DNA of 64,000 nucleotides from Planctomycetota bacterium (GTDB lineage Bacteria > Planctomycetota > UBA1135 > UBA2386), in contig JACKIB010000001.1 of assembly GCA_020638695.1 (NCBI GenBank), forward strand, positions 372,001 through 436,000, in the 5' to 3' direction. A program made the position numbers and the translations under genes. Positions 34,357 to 41,833 of this stretch are shown piece after piece. The notes beneath the pieces are model-generated. The model ran no database searches. It saw only the letters and a list, made by a program, of their open reading frames with translations, and was not told where the DNA came from. Numbering within the stretch: the first letter of the stretch is position 1; the number at the start of each line of letters is the position of its first letter.

Positions 34357-35385
34357 TCAGGCGACCTGGGCCGCAAGACCGAGCGCGACGGCGAGCTGCG
34401 GGGCGGCCTGCTGCAGCGCATCGATGTTGACGTTGTCGGACTTCACCTTGAGTCCTTCGATCGGGTTCCACACCCGCGTCTTCTTCTCGAAGATCTTCTC
34501 CAGCGACTCCTCCAGGAACGGCAGCATGACGCTGCCACCGGACAGGTACACCTCGTCGACCTCGCCTTCGAACTGGTTCTCGAAGAAGTCGAACGACAGG
34601 TTGACCTCGTTGCCCAGATCATCGAGGACATGCGACACGGCGTCTTGCACGTCCATCAGCTGCTCCTGAGGGTCCCGCTTGAGCGCCTCCGCCTCGTACG
34701 GCTCGAGGCCGAACCGGCGAGTGATCGCGTTGGTCAGGTCGTGGCCGCCCATGGTCACCTCGCGGGCAAAGCAGGTGACACTGTTGCGGATGATGTTGAT
34801 CGAGGACTTGGCCGAACCGATGTCCAACAGCGCGATCGTCCGATCGCTCTCCTGGATCCCGGGGCTGACCATGTCGCACAGCTCGTAGGCGTTGCCCAGT
34901 GCGAAGCTGTCGACGCCGATACTGACCGGCTGCAGTCCGAGGTCGATCAGCATCTGCGCTTGATCCTCCACCAGACTGTTCTTGGCGGCGACCAGCAGCA
35001 CCTTCATCTCCGAAGGGCTCCCCTCCACCACCGGGATGTCCATCAGCTTCTGTGTGTCGAGCTGCACCTCGTCGACCTCGAACGGGATGTACTTGTCCGC
35101 GTCGAGACGAATCGCCGCGCGGATGTTGTCATCCGGCATGCTCGCCATGTTGATGTAGCGGAAGATCACCGACTTCCCGCTCACCGCCGACGAGACCCGC
35201 TTGGTCCGGAAGCCTCCGGACGAGAACAGGTCGGAGATCGCATCCTGTCGGGCCTGCTCGCCCGGGATGTCGATCTGCGCGTGGGCCGTGATGATGTAGT
35301 CGAACTTCTCCTGGGTGATCTCGACCGCTTTGATGCAGCTCGACCCGATATCCAACCCGATGATGCTCTTCCGCTGCTTGAGCAT
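34357..35385 (-). CDS. pilM: Type IV pilus assembly ATPase PilM
   Basis: A 342-residue actin-like cytoplasmic protein that nucleates the alignment subcomplex with PilN and PilO. It has the phosphate-1 motif IGLDIGSSCIKAVEI, the phosphate-2 region IALLDIGSAKSSINI and the adenosine motif VYLSGGSVMLP. I use the ATG at 35383-35385 (MLKQRKSIIG) because GAGGA lies 5 bases upstream; the frame upstream of it is not protein-like. First gene of the pilM-N-O/P-Q run; no promoter is obvious in the 148-base gap to ptsH. Confidence 0.93.
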   Translation of the reverse strand: MLKQRKSIIGLDIGSSCIKAVEITQEKFDYIITAHAQIDIPGEQARQDAISDLFSSGGFRTKRVSSAVSGKSVIFRYINMASMPDDNIRAAIRLDADKYIPFEVDEVQLDTQKLMDIPVVEGSPSEMKVLLVAAKNSLVEDQAQMLIDLGLQPVSIGVDSFALGNAYELCDMVSPGIQESDRTIALLDIGSAKSSINIIRNSVTCFAREVTMGGHDLTNAITRRFGLEPYEAEALKRDPQEQLMDVQDAVSHVLDDLGNEVNLSFDFFENQFEGEVDEVYLSGGSVMLPFLEESLEKIFEKKTRVWNPIEGLKVKSDNVNIDALQQAAPQLAVALGLAAQVA

Positions 35386-35533
35386 GCTGTTCCTCGATGC
35401 GACGTGTGCGTGGAGCCCGCCCGGTTTCTGGGCGCTGCCGAACAACGTCGCTATCGGCTCCCGAGACGGCCGGGGTTGAGGAGCACGCGCACGCCGCCGG
35501 GACTACCGAGCCCCGGCGCGCACACGGGGCGGC

Positions 35534-35827
35534 TCAGTCCTCGCCGAAGCCGTTCTCGACCAGCTCGCGAAGTGCCCGAATCTGCTCCACGCAATCCGGC
35601 CCACGCGACTCGAGCTCCAGCACCGCTCCCTTCTCTGCGGCGAGCAACATCACTCCCATGATCGACTTGCCGTCGACGTACTCCATACCGATCCGCCGCA
35701 CTCTCAGGTTCGACGCGAACCCGTTGGCAGTCTGTACGAACATGTGAGCCGGGCGGGCATGGAGGCCGTTGGCGTTGGCCAGCGTCACCTCCGCGGTGGC
35801 GGCCTGGTTGGCCGGATCAACGACCAT
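35534..35827 (-). CDS. ptsH: Phosphocarrier protein HPr (PTS)
   Basis: A 97-residue phosphocarrier. The active-site motif NANGLHARPAH contains His23 (His15 of E. coli HPr), and VDGKSIMGVM contains Ser55 in the position phosphorylated by HPr kinase in other bacteria. It overlaps the ptsN stop by 11 bases, suggesting translational coupling. Together with ptsN and rpoN it suggests a nitrogen-type or regulatory PTS rather than sugar uptake; no enzyme I, HPr kinase or permease is in the window. Confidence 0.95.
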   Translation of the reverse strand: MVVDPANQAATAEVTLANANGLHARPAHMFVQTANGFASNLRVRRIGMEYVDGKSIMGVMLLAAEKGAVLELESRGPDCVEQIRALRELVENGFGED

Positions 35828-36290
35828 GGGGTGTCGTCATCTCCAACAGCAGCTCGCGCAACTTGTCAGCCGAGCCGGCGCTGCGGGCAAACCGGCGGAA
35901 ATCCGGATTGCGAGCCAACTCCGAGACCCAGCGCAGCACCTGCAGGTGCTCCTCCGGCGCCGCACCCTTCTGACCCAGCACCACGAACATCGTGTGCACC
36001 GGGCGCCCGTCGATCGCATCGAATGCCAGGCCGGCCTGGCTGACGGCCAGCGCCAGCACGACCTCTTCGACATCGGCCTCCTTGACGTGCGGGACCGCGA
36101 CGCCGTTGCCCAGCCCCGTGCTCCCGAGTTCCTCTCGGGCCAACATCTGGGTGAGCGCCTGCTTGCGGGTCTTCGGCGAAATCGCCCCCGCCGCCAACAG
36201 CGCATCGAGCACTTCGGCGAATGCCTCCCGCTTCTGCTCCGCAAGCAGCGCGGGGAGCACCACCGCCCGTTCGATCAACGACTTGTTCAT
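35817..36290 (-). CDS. ptsN: PTS EIIA domain protein, PtsN-like
   Basis: A 157-residue EIIA(Ntr)/EIIA(Fru)-type protein. The phosphorylated histidine is His68 in LGNGVAVPHVK; the later block VHTMFVVLGQ is also typical of the family. I use the ATG at 36288-36290 (MNKSLIERAV); upstream frame residues are low-complexity. In enterobacteria PtsN adjusts potassium and nitrogen metabolism. It sits directly upstream of ptsH (11-base overlap) and downstream of hpf, the classical order. Confidence 0.92.
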   Translation of the reverse strand: MNKSLIERAVVLPALLAEQKREAFAEVLDALLAAGAISPKTRKQALTQMLAREELGSTGLGNGVAVPHVKEADVEEVVLALAVSQAGLAFDAIDGRPVHTMFVVLGQKGAAPEEHLQVLRWVSELARNPDFRRFARSAGSADKLRELLLEMTTPHGR

Positions 36291-36411
36291 GGAGTCCGAG
36301 GTGCCACCATACTGGTCCCTACCCCTGACGCCCAGGCCCGAGCGACGCACGCGGACCGGACAGTCCACGAGCAGCATCCCGGCCCCGTCAGAGCCCCGCG
36401 CGGCGGCGGGG

Positions 36412-36822
36412 TCAGGCCTCGTCGAGCCGCCGCCGCACCACGTCCTCGTAGGTCTCCTCGGCCGGTTCGTCCAGGTCCGCCTGGTTCGGGTCGCGCACGG
36501 TCTCGTGCCCGTGGCTCACGCGCTTCTCCTTGTCACGCTTGATCTGCCGCTCGAGCTTCTCGAGCAGCGCGTCGAGTGCCGAACGGTAGCCGTCGGCGGA
36601 TTCTTCCTTGGCCACCATGGTGGCGCCGGAATCGACTTTCACGATCATCTCGACCAGGAACCGATCGTGCTCCTCGTCGAGCACGGCCTGGATGTGCGCG
36701 ATGCGGTCGTTGTAGCGCAGCAGCTTCTGGGCTCGCTCGACCACGAACGCGCGGGTCTTGTCGGAGACGTGCTGGTGACGGCTGGTCACCTCGATCGGAA
36801 CTTCGGAGTCTCGTCGGGTCAT
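36412..36822 (-). CDS. hpf: Ribosome hibernation promoting factor (HPF/RaiA family)
   Basis: A 136-residue protein that binds the 30S decoding region and dimerises or protects ribosomes in starvation. The N-terminal beta-alpha-beta fold begins VPIEVTSRHQHVSDKTR and has VDSGATMVAKEESADGYRSALDALLEKLERQIKRDKEK. The Asp/Glu-rich C-terminal tail (about 105-136) is longer than in the short E. coli HPF, but the long-HPF dimerisation domain is missing. Starts 6 bases after the truA stop. Confidence 0.93.
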   Translation of the reverse strand: MTRRDSEVPIEVTSRHQHVSDKTRAFVVERAQKLLRYNDRIAHIQAVLDEEHDRFLVEMIVKVDSGATMVAKEESADGYRSALDALLEKLERQIKRDKEKRVSHGHETVRDPNQADLDEPAEETYEDVVRRRLDEA

Positions 36823-36828
36823 CGTGGG

Positions 36829-37674
36829 TCAGTGGGATTCGGAAGGTCCCGGCCCGAGGTCGGGACTACTTGGCGCGCGGCCGGATCGGTCCGCATCACC
36901 TTCATACAGAGCATCGGCAATCCACGCTGCCGGCGGGTAGAGAACGCGCAGCAGGAAGAGCCCGGACGCCGGCGCGGTGGACCCGGCCTGGCGTCGGTCG
37001 CGCGACAACAGGATCTCCCGGACGCGCTCGGGGGGCATGCGTCCAGTGCCGACACGTTGCAGGGTCCCGGCGATCGCACGGACCATGTTGTACAGGAATC
37101 CGTTGCCCTGCACCACAAGGTCCATGCCGTGCGGGCGGCGGATGATTCGGGCCTGATCGATGCGCCGCACGGTGCCGCGCCGCCGCGGGTAGCCCGGATT
37201 CGAGGCGAACGCCGCGAAGTCGTGCTCGCCCACGAGGTGCGCGAGTCCCGCACGCATCCGTTCGACGTCCATCGGGAACCGCACCCAGTGGCACAGCTCT
37301 CGGCCCAGCACCGGGCGGACCGGCGTATTGCAGAAGCGGTAGACGTAGCGCTTGCCGATCGCCGAGAAGCGGGCGTGGAAGCTCGCCGGGACCGCCCGCA
37401 CGTCGACCACCGCGATGTCCTGGGGCAGGTTGCCATTCAGCGCCGCTCGCAAGCCGTGGGGCGGGAAGGCGCGCGGCAGCCGCAAGTGCGCCGTCTGCCG
37501 CAATGCGTGCACCCCGGCGTCGGTCCGCCCGGCACCGTGCACCACGATGGGCTCGTCGAACACCCGCAGCAGCGCATCTTCGAGACACCCCTGCACTGTG
37601 GAGAACCCGTCCTGCCGCTGCCATCCGGCGTAGGCGCGGCCATCGTAGCGGATCGTCAACAGGACCGTGTGCAC
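36829..37674 (-). CDS. truA: tRNA pseudouridine(38-40) synthase TruA
   Basis: Makes pseudouridine in the anticodon stem of several tRNAs. Signatures are TIRYDGRAYAGWQRQ, the catalytic aspartate in GRTDAGVHA, and FLYNMVRAIAGTLQRVG. I prefer the GTG at 37672-37674, which gives the usual short leader (VHTVLLTIRYDG) and 281 residues; a frame-open ATG at 37720-37722 would add 16 residues rich in Arg and Cys that the family lacks. No ribosome site decides. Inserted between the small membrane-protein gene and hpf, unlike the common rpoN-hpf order. Confidence 0.9.
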   Translation of the reverse strand: MHTVLLTIRYDGRAYAGWQRQDGFSTVQGCLEDALLRVFDEPIVVHGAGRTDAGVHALRQTAHLRLPRAFPPHGLRAALNGNLPQDIAVVDVRAVPASFHARFSAIGKRYVYRFCNTPVRPVLGRELCHWVRFPMDVERMRAGLAHLVGEHDFAAFASNPGYPRRRGTVRRIDQARIIRRPHGMDLVVQGNGFLYNMVRAIAGTLQRVGTGRMPPERVREILLSRDRRQAGSTAPASGLFLLRVLYPPAAWIADALYEGDADRSGRAPSSPDLGPGPSESH

Positions 37675-37750
37675 CGCCGTTACGTTGCAGATCCGCGGCG
37701 CGCAGCGCAACAACCAACGCAAAGCCCCGGCGGGCCGGCGCGGCCACCGC

Positions 37751-38227
37751 TCAGCGGCGCAGCAGCTGGCGGATCAGCAGCGCGCCGACCACACTGAGCG
37801 CCACCGTCATTCCGCCGAGGATGTAGTTCGCCTCGGCGACGCACAGGAACGCGCCGACCGAGCACCCGACCAGCGCCGCGAGTGCGGGGATCGCCACCGG
37901 ACCGTCCTCGGCAGCCATCGGCGGCGGCGGGGCATCGCGCACCGTCGGCAGCGCCTCACGGCGGGACGACGTCACCCCGGAGGGCTGGCCGGAGTCGCGC
38001 GGCGCCGCCTCGTAGCGCGGCTCGACCGCCCCGGGCAACGGGTTGCGGTGCGTCTGCGCCTCGGGCTGCAGACCCGCGATCGACACCGGCTCCTCGGCGG
38101 CGAGGAACGACTCGAGGTTGGACGCTGCGGGCGGCAACCAGTCGTCTTCGAACGCCGCACGGGCACCCGCCTTGTTGCCCCGATCGGGCGCGAACAGAAT
38201 GTCCTCAGGGTCTCGGTCGTGTTCCAT
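37751..38227 (-). CDS. Small membrane protein overlapping the rpoN 3' end
   Basis: A 158-residue protein of unknown function. I choose the ATG at 38225-38227 (MEHDRDPEDILFAP). The first ~110 residues are polar, acidic and proline-rich. The C-terminus has two adjacent hydrophobic stretches (about 112-134, VAIPALAALVGCSVGAFLCV, and 138-152, LGGMTVALSVVGALLI). The start overlaps the rpoN coding end by 23 bases, so translation is probably coupled to rpoN. No homologous family comes to mind. Confidence 0.65.
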   Translation of the reverse strand: MEHDRDPEDILFAPDRGNKAGARAAFEDDWLPPAASNLESFLAAEEPVSIAGLQPEAQTHRNPLPGAVEPRYEAAPRDSGQPSGVTSSRREALPTVRDAPPPPMAAEDGPVAIPALAALVGCSVGAFLCVAEANYILGGMTVALSVVGALLIRQLLRR

Positions 38228-39560
38228 CGGTACTCCCCGGCATGTCCGGATATCGGCGACGCCGCCAGCTCGACTGCAAGCCGAGCTCGCCCCTGTATTT
38301 CGCCACGGTGCGCCGTGCGACTGTGACGTTCTTTGCCGCCAGCTGCGCGACGATCTCGTCATCGGACAGGGGCGCGGCGGGGTCTTCCCCGGCGATCAGC
38401 GCCCGCACCTGTTCCTTGACGGCCATCCGTCCGGCGCCATCGGCGCCTTCCGCGATGCGCTCTCCATCGAAGAAGTCGCGCAGTCGGAACACACCGTGCT
38501 CGGTCTGCGCGAACTTCCCGGCGATCGCTCGACTGACCGTCGAGGGGTGAAGGCCGAGCTGCTCGCTGATCACGTCCATGCGCAGCGGCCGCACCGCGGC
38601 CCGCCCATCGCGCAGGAACGCGCGCTGGTGCTGCATCACCGCCAGGGTGACGCGCGCCAGGGTTCGCTTGCGCTGCTCGACCGCGTGGATCAGTTCGCGC
38701 GCCGAGCGGAGTTTGTCCCGCAAGTAGCGACGCACCTCGAGTTCGGTGCCACGGTTGGAGACCATGCTCTGGTAGCGCTGCGAGATCCCGAGATCCGGCA
38801 GCGTCATCGAGTCGAGTTCGATTTCGATACGCTCGCCGACCAGCCGAACGATGACGTCCGGCCGGATGTCGAGACCACTCTCGTCCACGGCGAATGCCGC
38901 CCCCGGGCGAGGGTCGAGACTCCGGATCCGCTGCAGCAAGGCCACGACCTCCTCGATCGGGCGAGCCAGCGCCCGCGCGACGTCGGGCAACTTGTTGCGC
39001 GCCAGCGCCTCGAGGTGTTCCGACAGCATCGCCGCGATGTCCTGGAAGTCCGGGTCGGTGCGGTGGACCTGCAACAGCATGGCGCCGATCGAGTCACGGG
39101 CGCCGACACCGCGCGGCTCGAGACTCTGCAGGACTTCGATGCAACGGGGCAACAACTCGGCATCGACCACCGCCCCCAATTCCGCATCCGATTCCACCAA
39201 CAGGCCGCGCGGGTCCAGTCGCTCGGCGAGTGTGCGGACGCCCGCGACCACCTCGGGACTGAGGTCCAGCCAGCCGAGCTGCTCGATCAGGTGCTCGAAC
39301 AGCGATGGCTGCGGCGCGGCGACGCTCTCCAGGAACCCGCGCTTGCCGTCCGGACCGTCTCGCACCGCGGTGACGCGCCCGCCGGGCTCGGTCGCGGCGG
39401 GTGGCGCCGCCACCAAGGTCTCGTTGTGTTGCAGCTCGCGATCGATCAGCCCGAGCAAGTCCGCGGCGGTGAGCTGCAATACCTCGATCGACTGCAGCAT
39501 GCTGGGCAGGAGCGCGAGCCCCTGCTCCATCCGCGTCGCTTGTGTCGTGCGCAAATCCAT
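38205..39560 (-). CDS. rpoN: RNA polymerase sigma-54 factor
   Basis: A 451-residue alternative sigma factor that needs AAA+ activators to open promoters at -24/-12 elements. Region I (about 1-50) is rich in Gln and Leu (MLQSIEVLQLTAADLLGL). The core-binding and DNA-binding parts follow, with the HTH around LGLHPSTVSRAIAGK and the signature RpoN box ARRTVAKYR near the C-terminus. The ATG at 39558-39560 gives MDLRTTQATRMEQGL; upstream residues in frame come from the repeat region 39623-39924. The following gene overlaps its end. No sigma-54 activator is in the window. Confidence 0.95.
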   Translation of the reverse strand: MDLRTTQATRMEQGLALLPSMLQSIEVLQLTAADLLGLIDRELQHNETLVAAPPAATEPGGRVTAVRDGPDGKRGFLESVAAPQPSLFEHLIEQLGWLDLSPEVVAGVRTLAERLDPRGLLVESDAELGAVVDAELLPRCIEVLQSLEPRGVGARDSIGAMLLQVHRTDPDFQDIAAMLSEHLEALARNKLPDVARALARPIEEVVALLQRIRSLDPRPGAAFAVDESGLDIRPDVIVRLVGERIEIELDSMTLPDLGISQRYQSMVSNRGTELEVRRYLRDKLRSARELIHAVEQRKRTLARVTLAVMQHQRAFLRDGRAAVRPLRMDVISEQLGLHPSTVSRAIAGKFAQTEHGVFRLRDFFDGERIAEGADGAGRMAVKEQVRALIAGEDPAAPLSDDEIVAQLAAKNVTVARRTVAKYRGELGLQSSWRRRRYPDMPGSTDGTRPRP

Positions 39561-40005
39561 CGCGTGGGCGGGCCTCCCGCACCGCGTACAGATTCTCGGC
39601 ACCCCACCGCGCCGCACTTGAGCTGCGGGGGCCGCGGATCGTGCCGACCCGCGGAGATTCTCCGGCAACTCCAGGACACCCCGGCGGCTGCTTCTCCAGC
39701 GGGCAGCGGCCCCGGAAGCTCCAACAAGCGAGGGCCGAGGCCCTATCGCGGCCAAGGCCGCACCCAAGGACTTGGGTGGGCGCGGCGCTGCGCGCCGCCA
39801 CGAGACCTGGGCCGCTTGCTTGCCGGAGCTTCCGGGGCCGCTGCATGCCAGCGAAACAGCTGCCACGTGTCACGGGAGGTACAGACGAGTCTTCGCGTAC
39901 CGGCACGATTCGCGGCCCCTGCAGCCTATCGCGGCCAAGGCCGCACCCAAGGTCTCGGGTGCGGCATTGGCCGCGACAGGCCGCTCTCGGGTACCGTGGG
40001 GAGTC
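39561..40005. other. Divergent intergenic region between rpoN and the Gfo/Idh gene
   Basis: About 445 bases that must hold the promoters for both divergent genes. Most of it is taken up by a large inverted repeat with a direct repeat (39623-39958). No standard promoter box is clear. Confidence 0.45.
39623..39958. repeat. Large inverted repeat with 100-bp arms and a repeated 28-bp tail
   Basis: Arm A (39623-39722) begins ctgcgggggccgcggatcgt and ends ggcagcggccccggaagctc-c. Arm B (39825-39924), read on the minus strand, begins ctgcaggggccgcgaatcgt and ends with the same gcagcggccccggaagctcc; by eye over 70 of 100 positions match. Pairing continues inward for some 15 more bases (aacaagcg / gcaagcaagcgg). 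A second motif, ctatcgcggccaaggccgca + cccaagg, lies directly after arm A's extension (from 39743) and again after arm B (from 39927), in the same orientation. The layout suggests two copies of a dispersed element inserted head to head. Confidence 0.7.
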
Positions 40006-41409
40006 ATGAGCCACCTTCCCGAGTTCCACCCCACGCGTCGCGATCTGCTCGATCTCGCCGGCCGCACCGCGCTCACCGTCCCGCTGGCCGGCGGCGCGTT
40101 CTCCACCCCGTTCCCGTGGCGCACCCTGCGGGTCGCCCACGTGGGGGTCGGTGGGATGGGAGCCGGCGACCTGGCCCAAGTCGCCAAGGCCAAGGACGTG
40201 CAGATCGTCGCGCTGTGCGACACCGACACTCGCCGCCTGGACCACGCCAGCAAACAGCACCCGGCCGCGCGTCGCTTCGCCGACTACCGGCGCCTGCTCG
40301 ACGCGGTGGCCAAGGACCTCGACGCCGTCGTGGTCTCCACCCCGGATCACATGCACGCGCCGATCGCCGCTGCGGCGATGCAGCTCGGCAAGCACGTGTA
40401 CTGCCAGAAGCCGCTGGCGCACGACCCCCACGAGACTCGGGTGCTGGCCAAGCTCGCCCAGCGCACCGGCGTGGTCACCCAGATGGGCATCCAGATCCAC
40501 AGCCACGGCGCGTACCGGACCGCGGTCGCGCTGCTGCGCGGCGGGATCGTGGGCAAGGTGCACTCCGTGCACCTGTGGGTGGGCAAGTCGTGGGCGGGGC
40601 CAGCCGGCGGCCGACCGAAGCAGGTCGATCCGGTACCGCAAGAGCTGAGTTGGGACCTGTGGCTCGGCGTCGCCCCGGCACGACCGTACGCGGCCAAGAT
40701 CTACCACCCGGCGAACTGGCGCGGATGGTTGGACTTTGGCACCGGGACGCTCGGCGACATGGGGTGCCACATCTTCGATCCGGTGTTCGCCGGGCTCGAG
40801 CTGGGGGCCCCGGAACGCGTGGTGTCGCGCGGTCCGCAACACCATCACGAGACCTACGCCGCCGACAGCGACATCACGTTCACGCTCCCGGGCACGGCCC
40901 ACACCACGCCCAAGGTCACCCTGCGCTGGACCGACGGTCGCGCTGCGGGATCCCAGGCAACGCTGCGCTCCGGTCTGAGCGAAGCGGTGCGGGCGCACCT
41001 ACCGAAGCCCCCCGCGCCGCCGGAGCCCGGGGCCCCGAAGATCAAGACCCCCCACGCGTTGCCCTCGTCCGGGTCGTTGGTCGCGGGGGAGCGCGGTGTC
41101 CTGGTGATACCCCACTGGGGACCGCCGCGCTGCTACCGCGCCGGCGCCCCCGTCCCGATCCCGGGCGAACCGCTGCCGAGCCGCAACCACTACCACGAGT
41201 GGGTCGATGCGTGCCGCGGTTCGGGCAAGACCTCGACACCGTTCTCGTACGCCGCCCCACTCACCGAGGCAGTTCTGCTGGGCTGCATCGCCGGCCACTT
41301 CCGCGGCGTGGAACTGGCGTGGGACAGCCGCGCCCTGCGGTTCGAGAACCCCGCAGCACAGGCTCGGGTCGAACGAACCTACCGCAAGGGCTGGTCGCTC
41401 GGCGGCTGA
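40006..41409 (+). CDS. Gfo/Idh/MocA-family oxidoreductase, Tat-exported
   Basis: A 467-residue NAD(P)-dependent sugar oxidoreductase-like protein. The N-terminus (RRDLLDLAGRTALTVPLAGG) is a twin-arginine signal, so the protein folds with its cofactor before export. The Rossmann motif is GVGGMGAGD, the usual EKP motif is CQKPLAHDP, and DMGCHIFDP holds the catalytic-region Asp and His. Planctomycetes carry many such paralogues, presumed to act on sugars in the periplasm; the substrate is unknown. ATG at 40006 is preceded by GGGGAG (2 bases gap). Its promoter must lie in the repeat-rich region upstream. Confidence 0.9.
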   Translation: MSHLPEFHPTRRDLLDLAGRTALTVPLAGGAFSTPFPWRTLRVAHVGVGGMGAGDLAQVAKAKDVQIVALCDTDTRRLDHASKQHPAARRFADYRRLLDAVAKDLDAVVVSTPDHMHAPIAAAAMQLGKHVYCQKPLAHDPHETRVLAKLAQRTGVVTQMGIQIHSHGAYRTAVALLRGGIVGKVHSVHLWVGKSWAGPAGGRPKQVDPVPQELSWDLWLGVAPARPYAAKIYHPANWRGWLDFGTGTLGDMGCHIFDPVFAGLELGAPERVVSRGPQHHHETYAADSDITFTLPGTAHTTPKVTLRWTDGRAAGSQATLRSGLSEAVRAHLPKPPAPPEPGAPKIKTPHALPSSGSLVAGERGVLVIPHWGPPRCYRAGAPVPIPGEPLPSRNHYHEWVDACRGSGKTSTPFSYAAPLTEAVLLGCIAGHFRGVELAWDSRALRFENPAAQARVERTYRKGWSLGG

Positions 41410-41833
41410 ACGCCACGCCGCGGCAGGCCCGATCCCTGCGCGTGCTTGCGGATAGTGCCCCTCGTCTGAAGTTCGCAGCAAATGTGGCTGCGTCAGTCGA
41501 TTCGCGCGCAAGGCGCTGCGACGACCCGGCCTGTTGGTGGACAAGCTGAGGAGCAGCAACGCAGCGTGCGAATCGAATGGCCGGGCACACGTGCTGCGAA
41601 CTCCGGACGCGGGGCACTCGGCCGCGTGCAACGGGTCTCGCCGCCGAGCATCGGGAATGGGCGAGTCAGCCTGGAACCGGCACAGCGCAGCTCACCCGGC
41701 GCCGCTCGGATCCGTCGCCCGTTCTCCCGAGGGCCGGCCGCATGCCTGCGACGCCAGCATCAGCGCGCGGGGTTTGCGGTGTGTCCGGGCGTTGCGGCAC
41801 GCGACTGCGGTGCGGTCCGGAGGGAGCGCGACG
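41410..41833. other. Convergent intergenic region with an inverted-repeat element
   Basis: About 425 bases between two convergent genes. Its centre is an element with long inverted repeats (41454-41618). The rest shows no gene or clear intrinsic terminator. Confidence 0.5.
41454..41618. mobile_element. 165-bp element with long imperfect terminal inverted repeats
   Basis: The left arm starts AGTGCCCCTCGTCTGAAGTT and the right arm, on the minus strand, AGTGCCCCGCGTCCGGAGTT; both continue with cgcagca, tgtg and cgattcgc over about 55 bases, so most of each arm pairs. The unpaired centre is roughly 50 bases. No coding capacity. It may be a MITE or a repeat that folds as a long hairpin in RNA from either neighbour. 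No convincing target-site duplication is seen. Confidence 0.5.

Noticed and set aside
39094..40998. 634-codon minus-strand frame spanning rpoN, the repeat region and the Gfo/Idh gene
   Set aside because: It runs through an intergenic inverted repeat and antisense to a clear oxidoreductase; no domain is visible.
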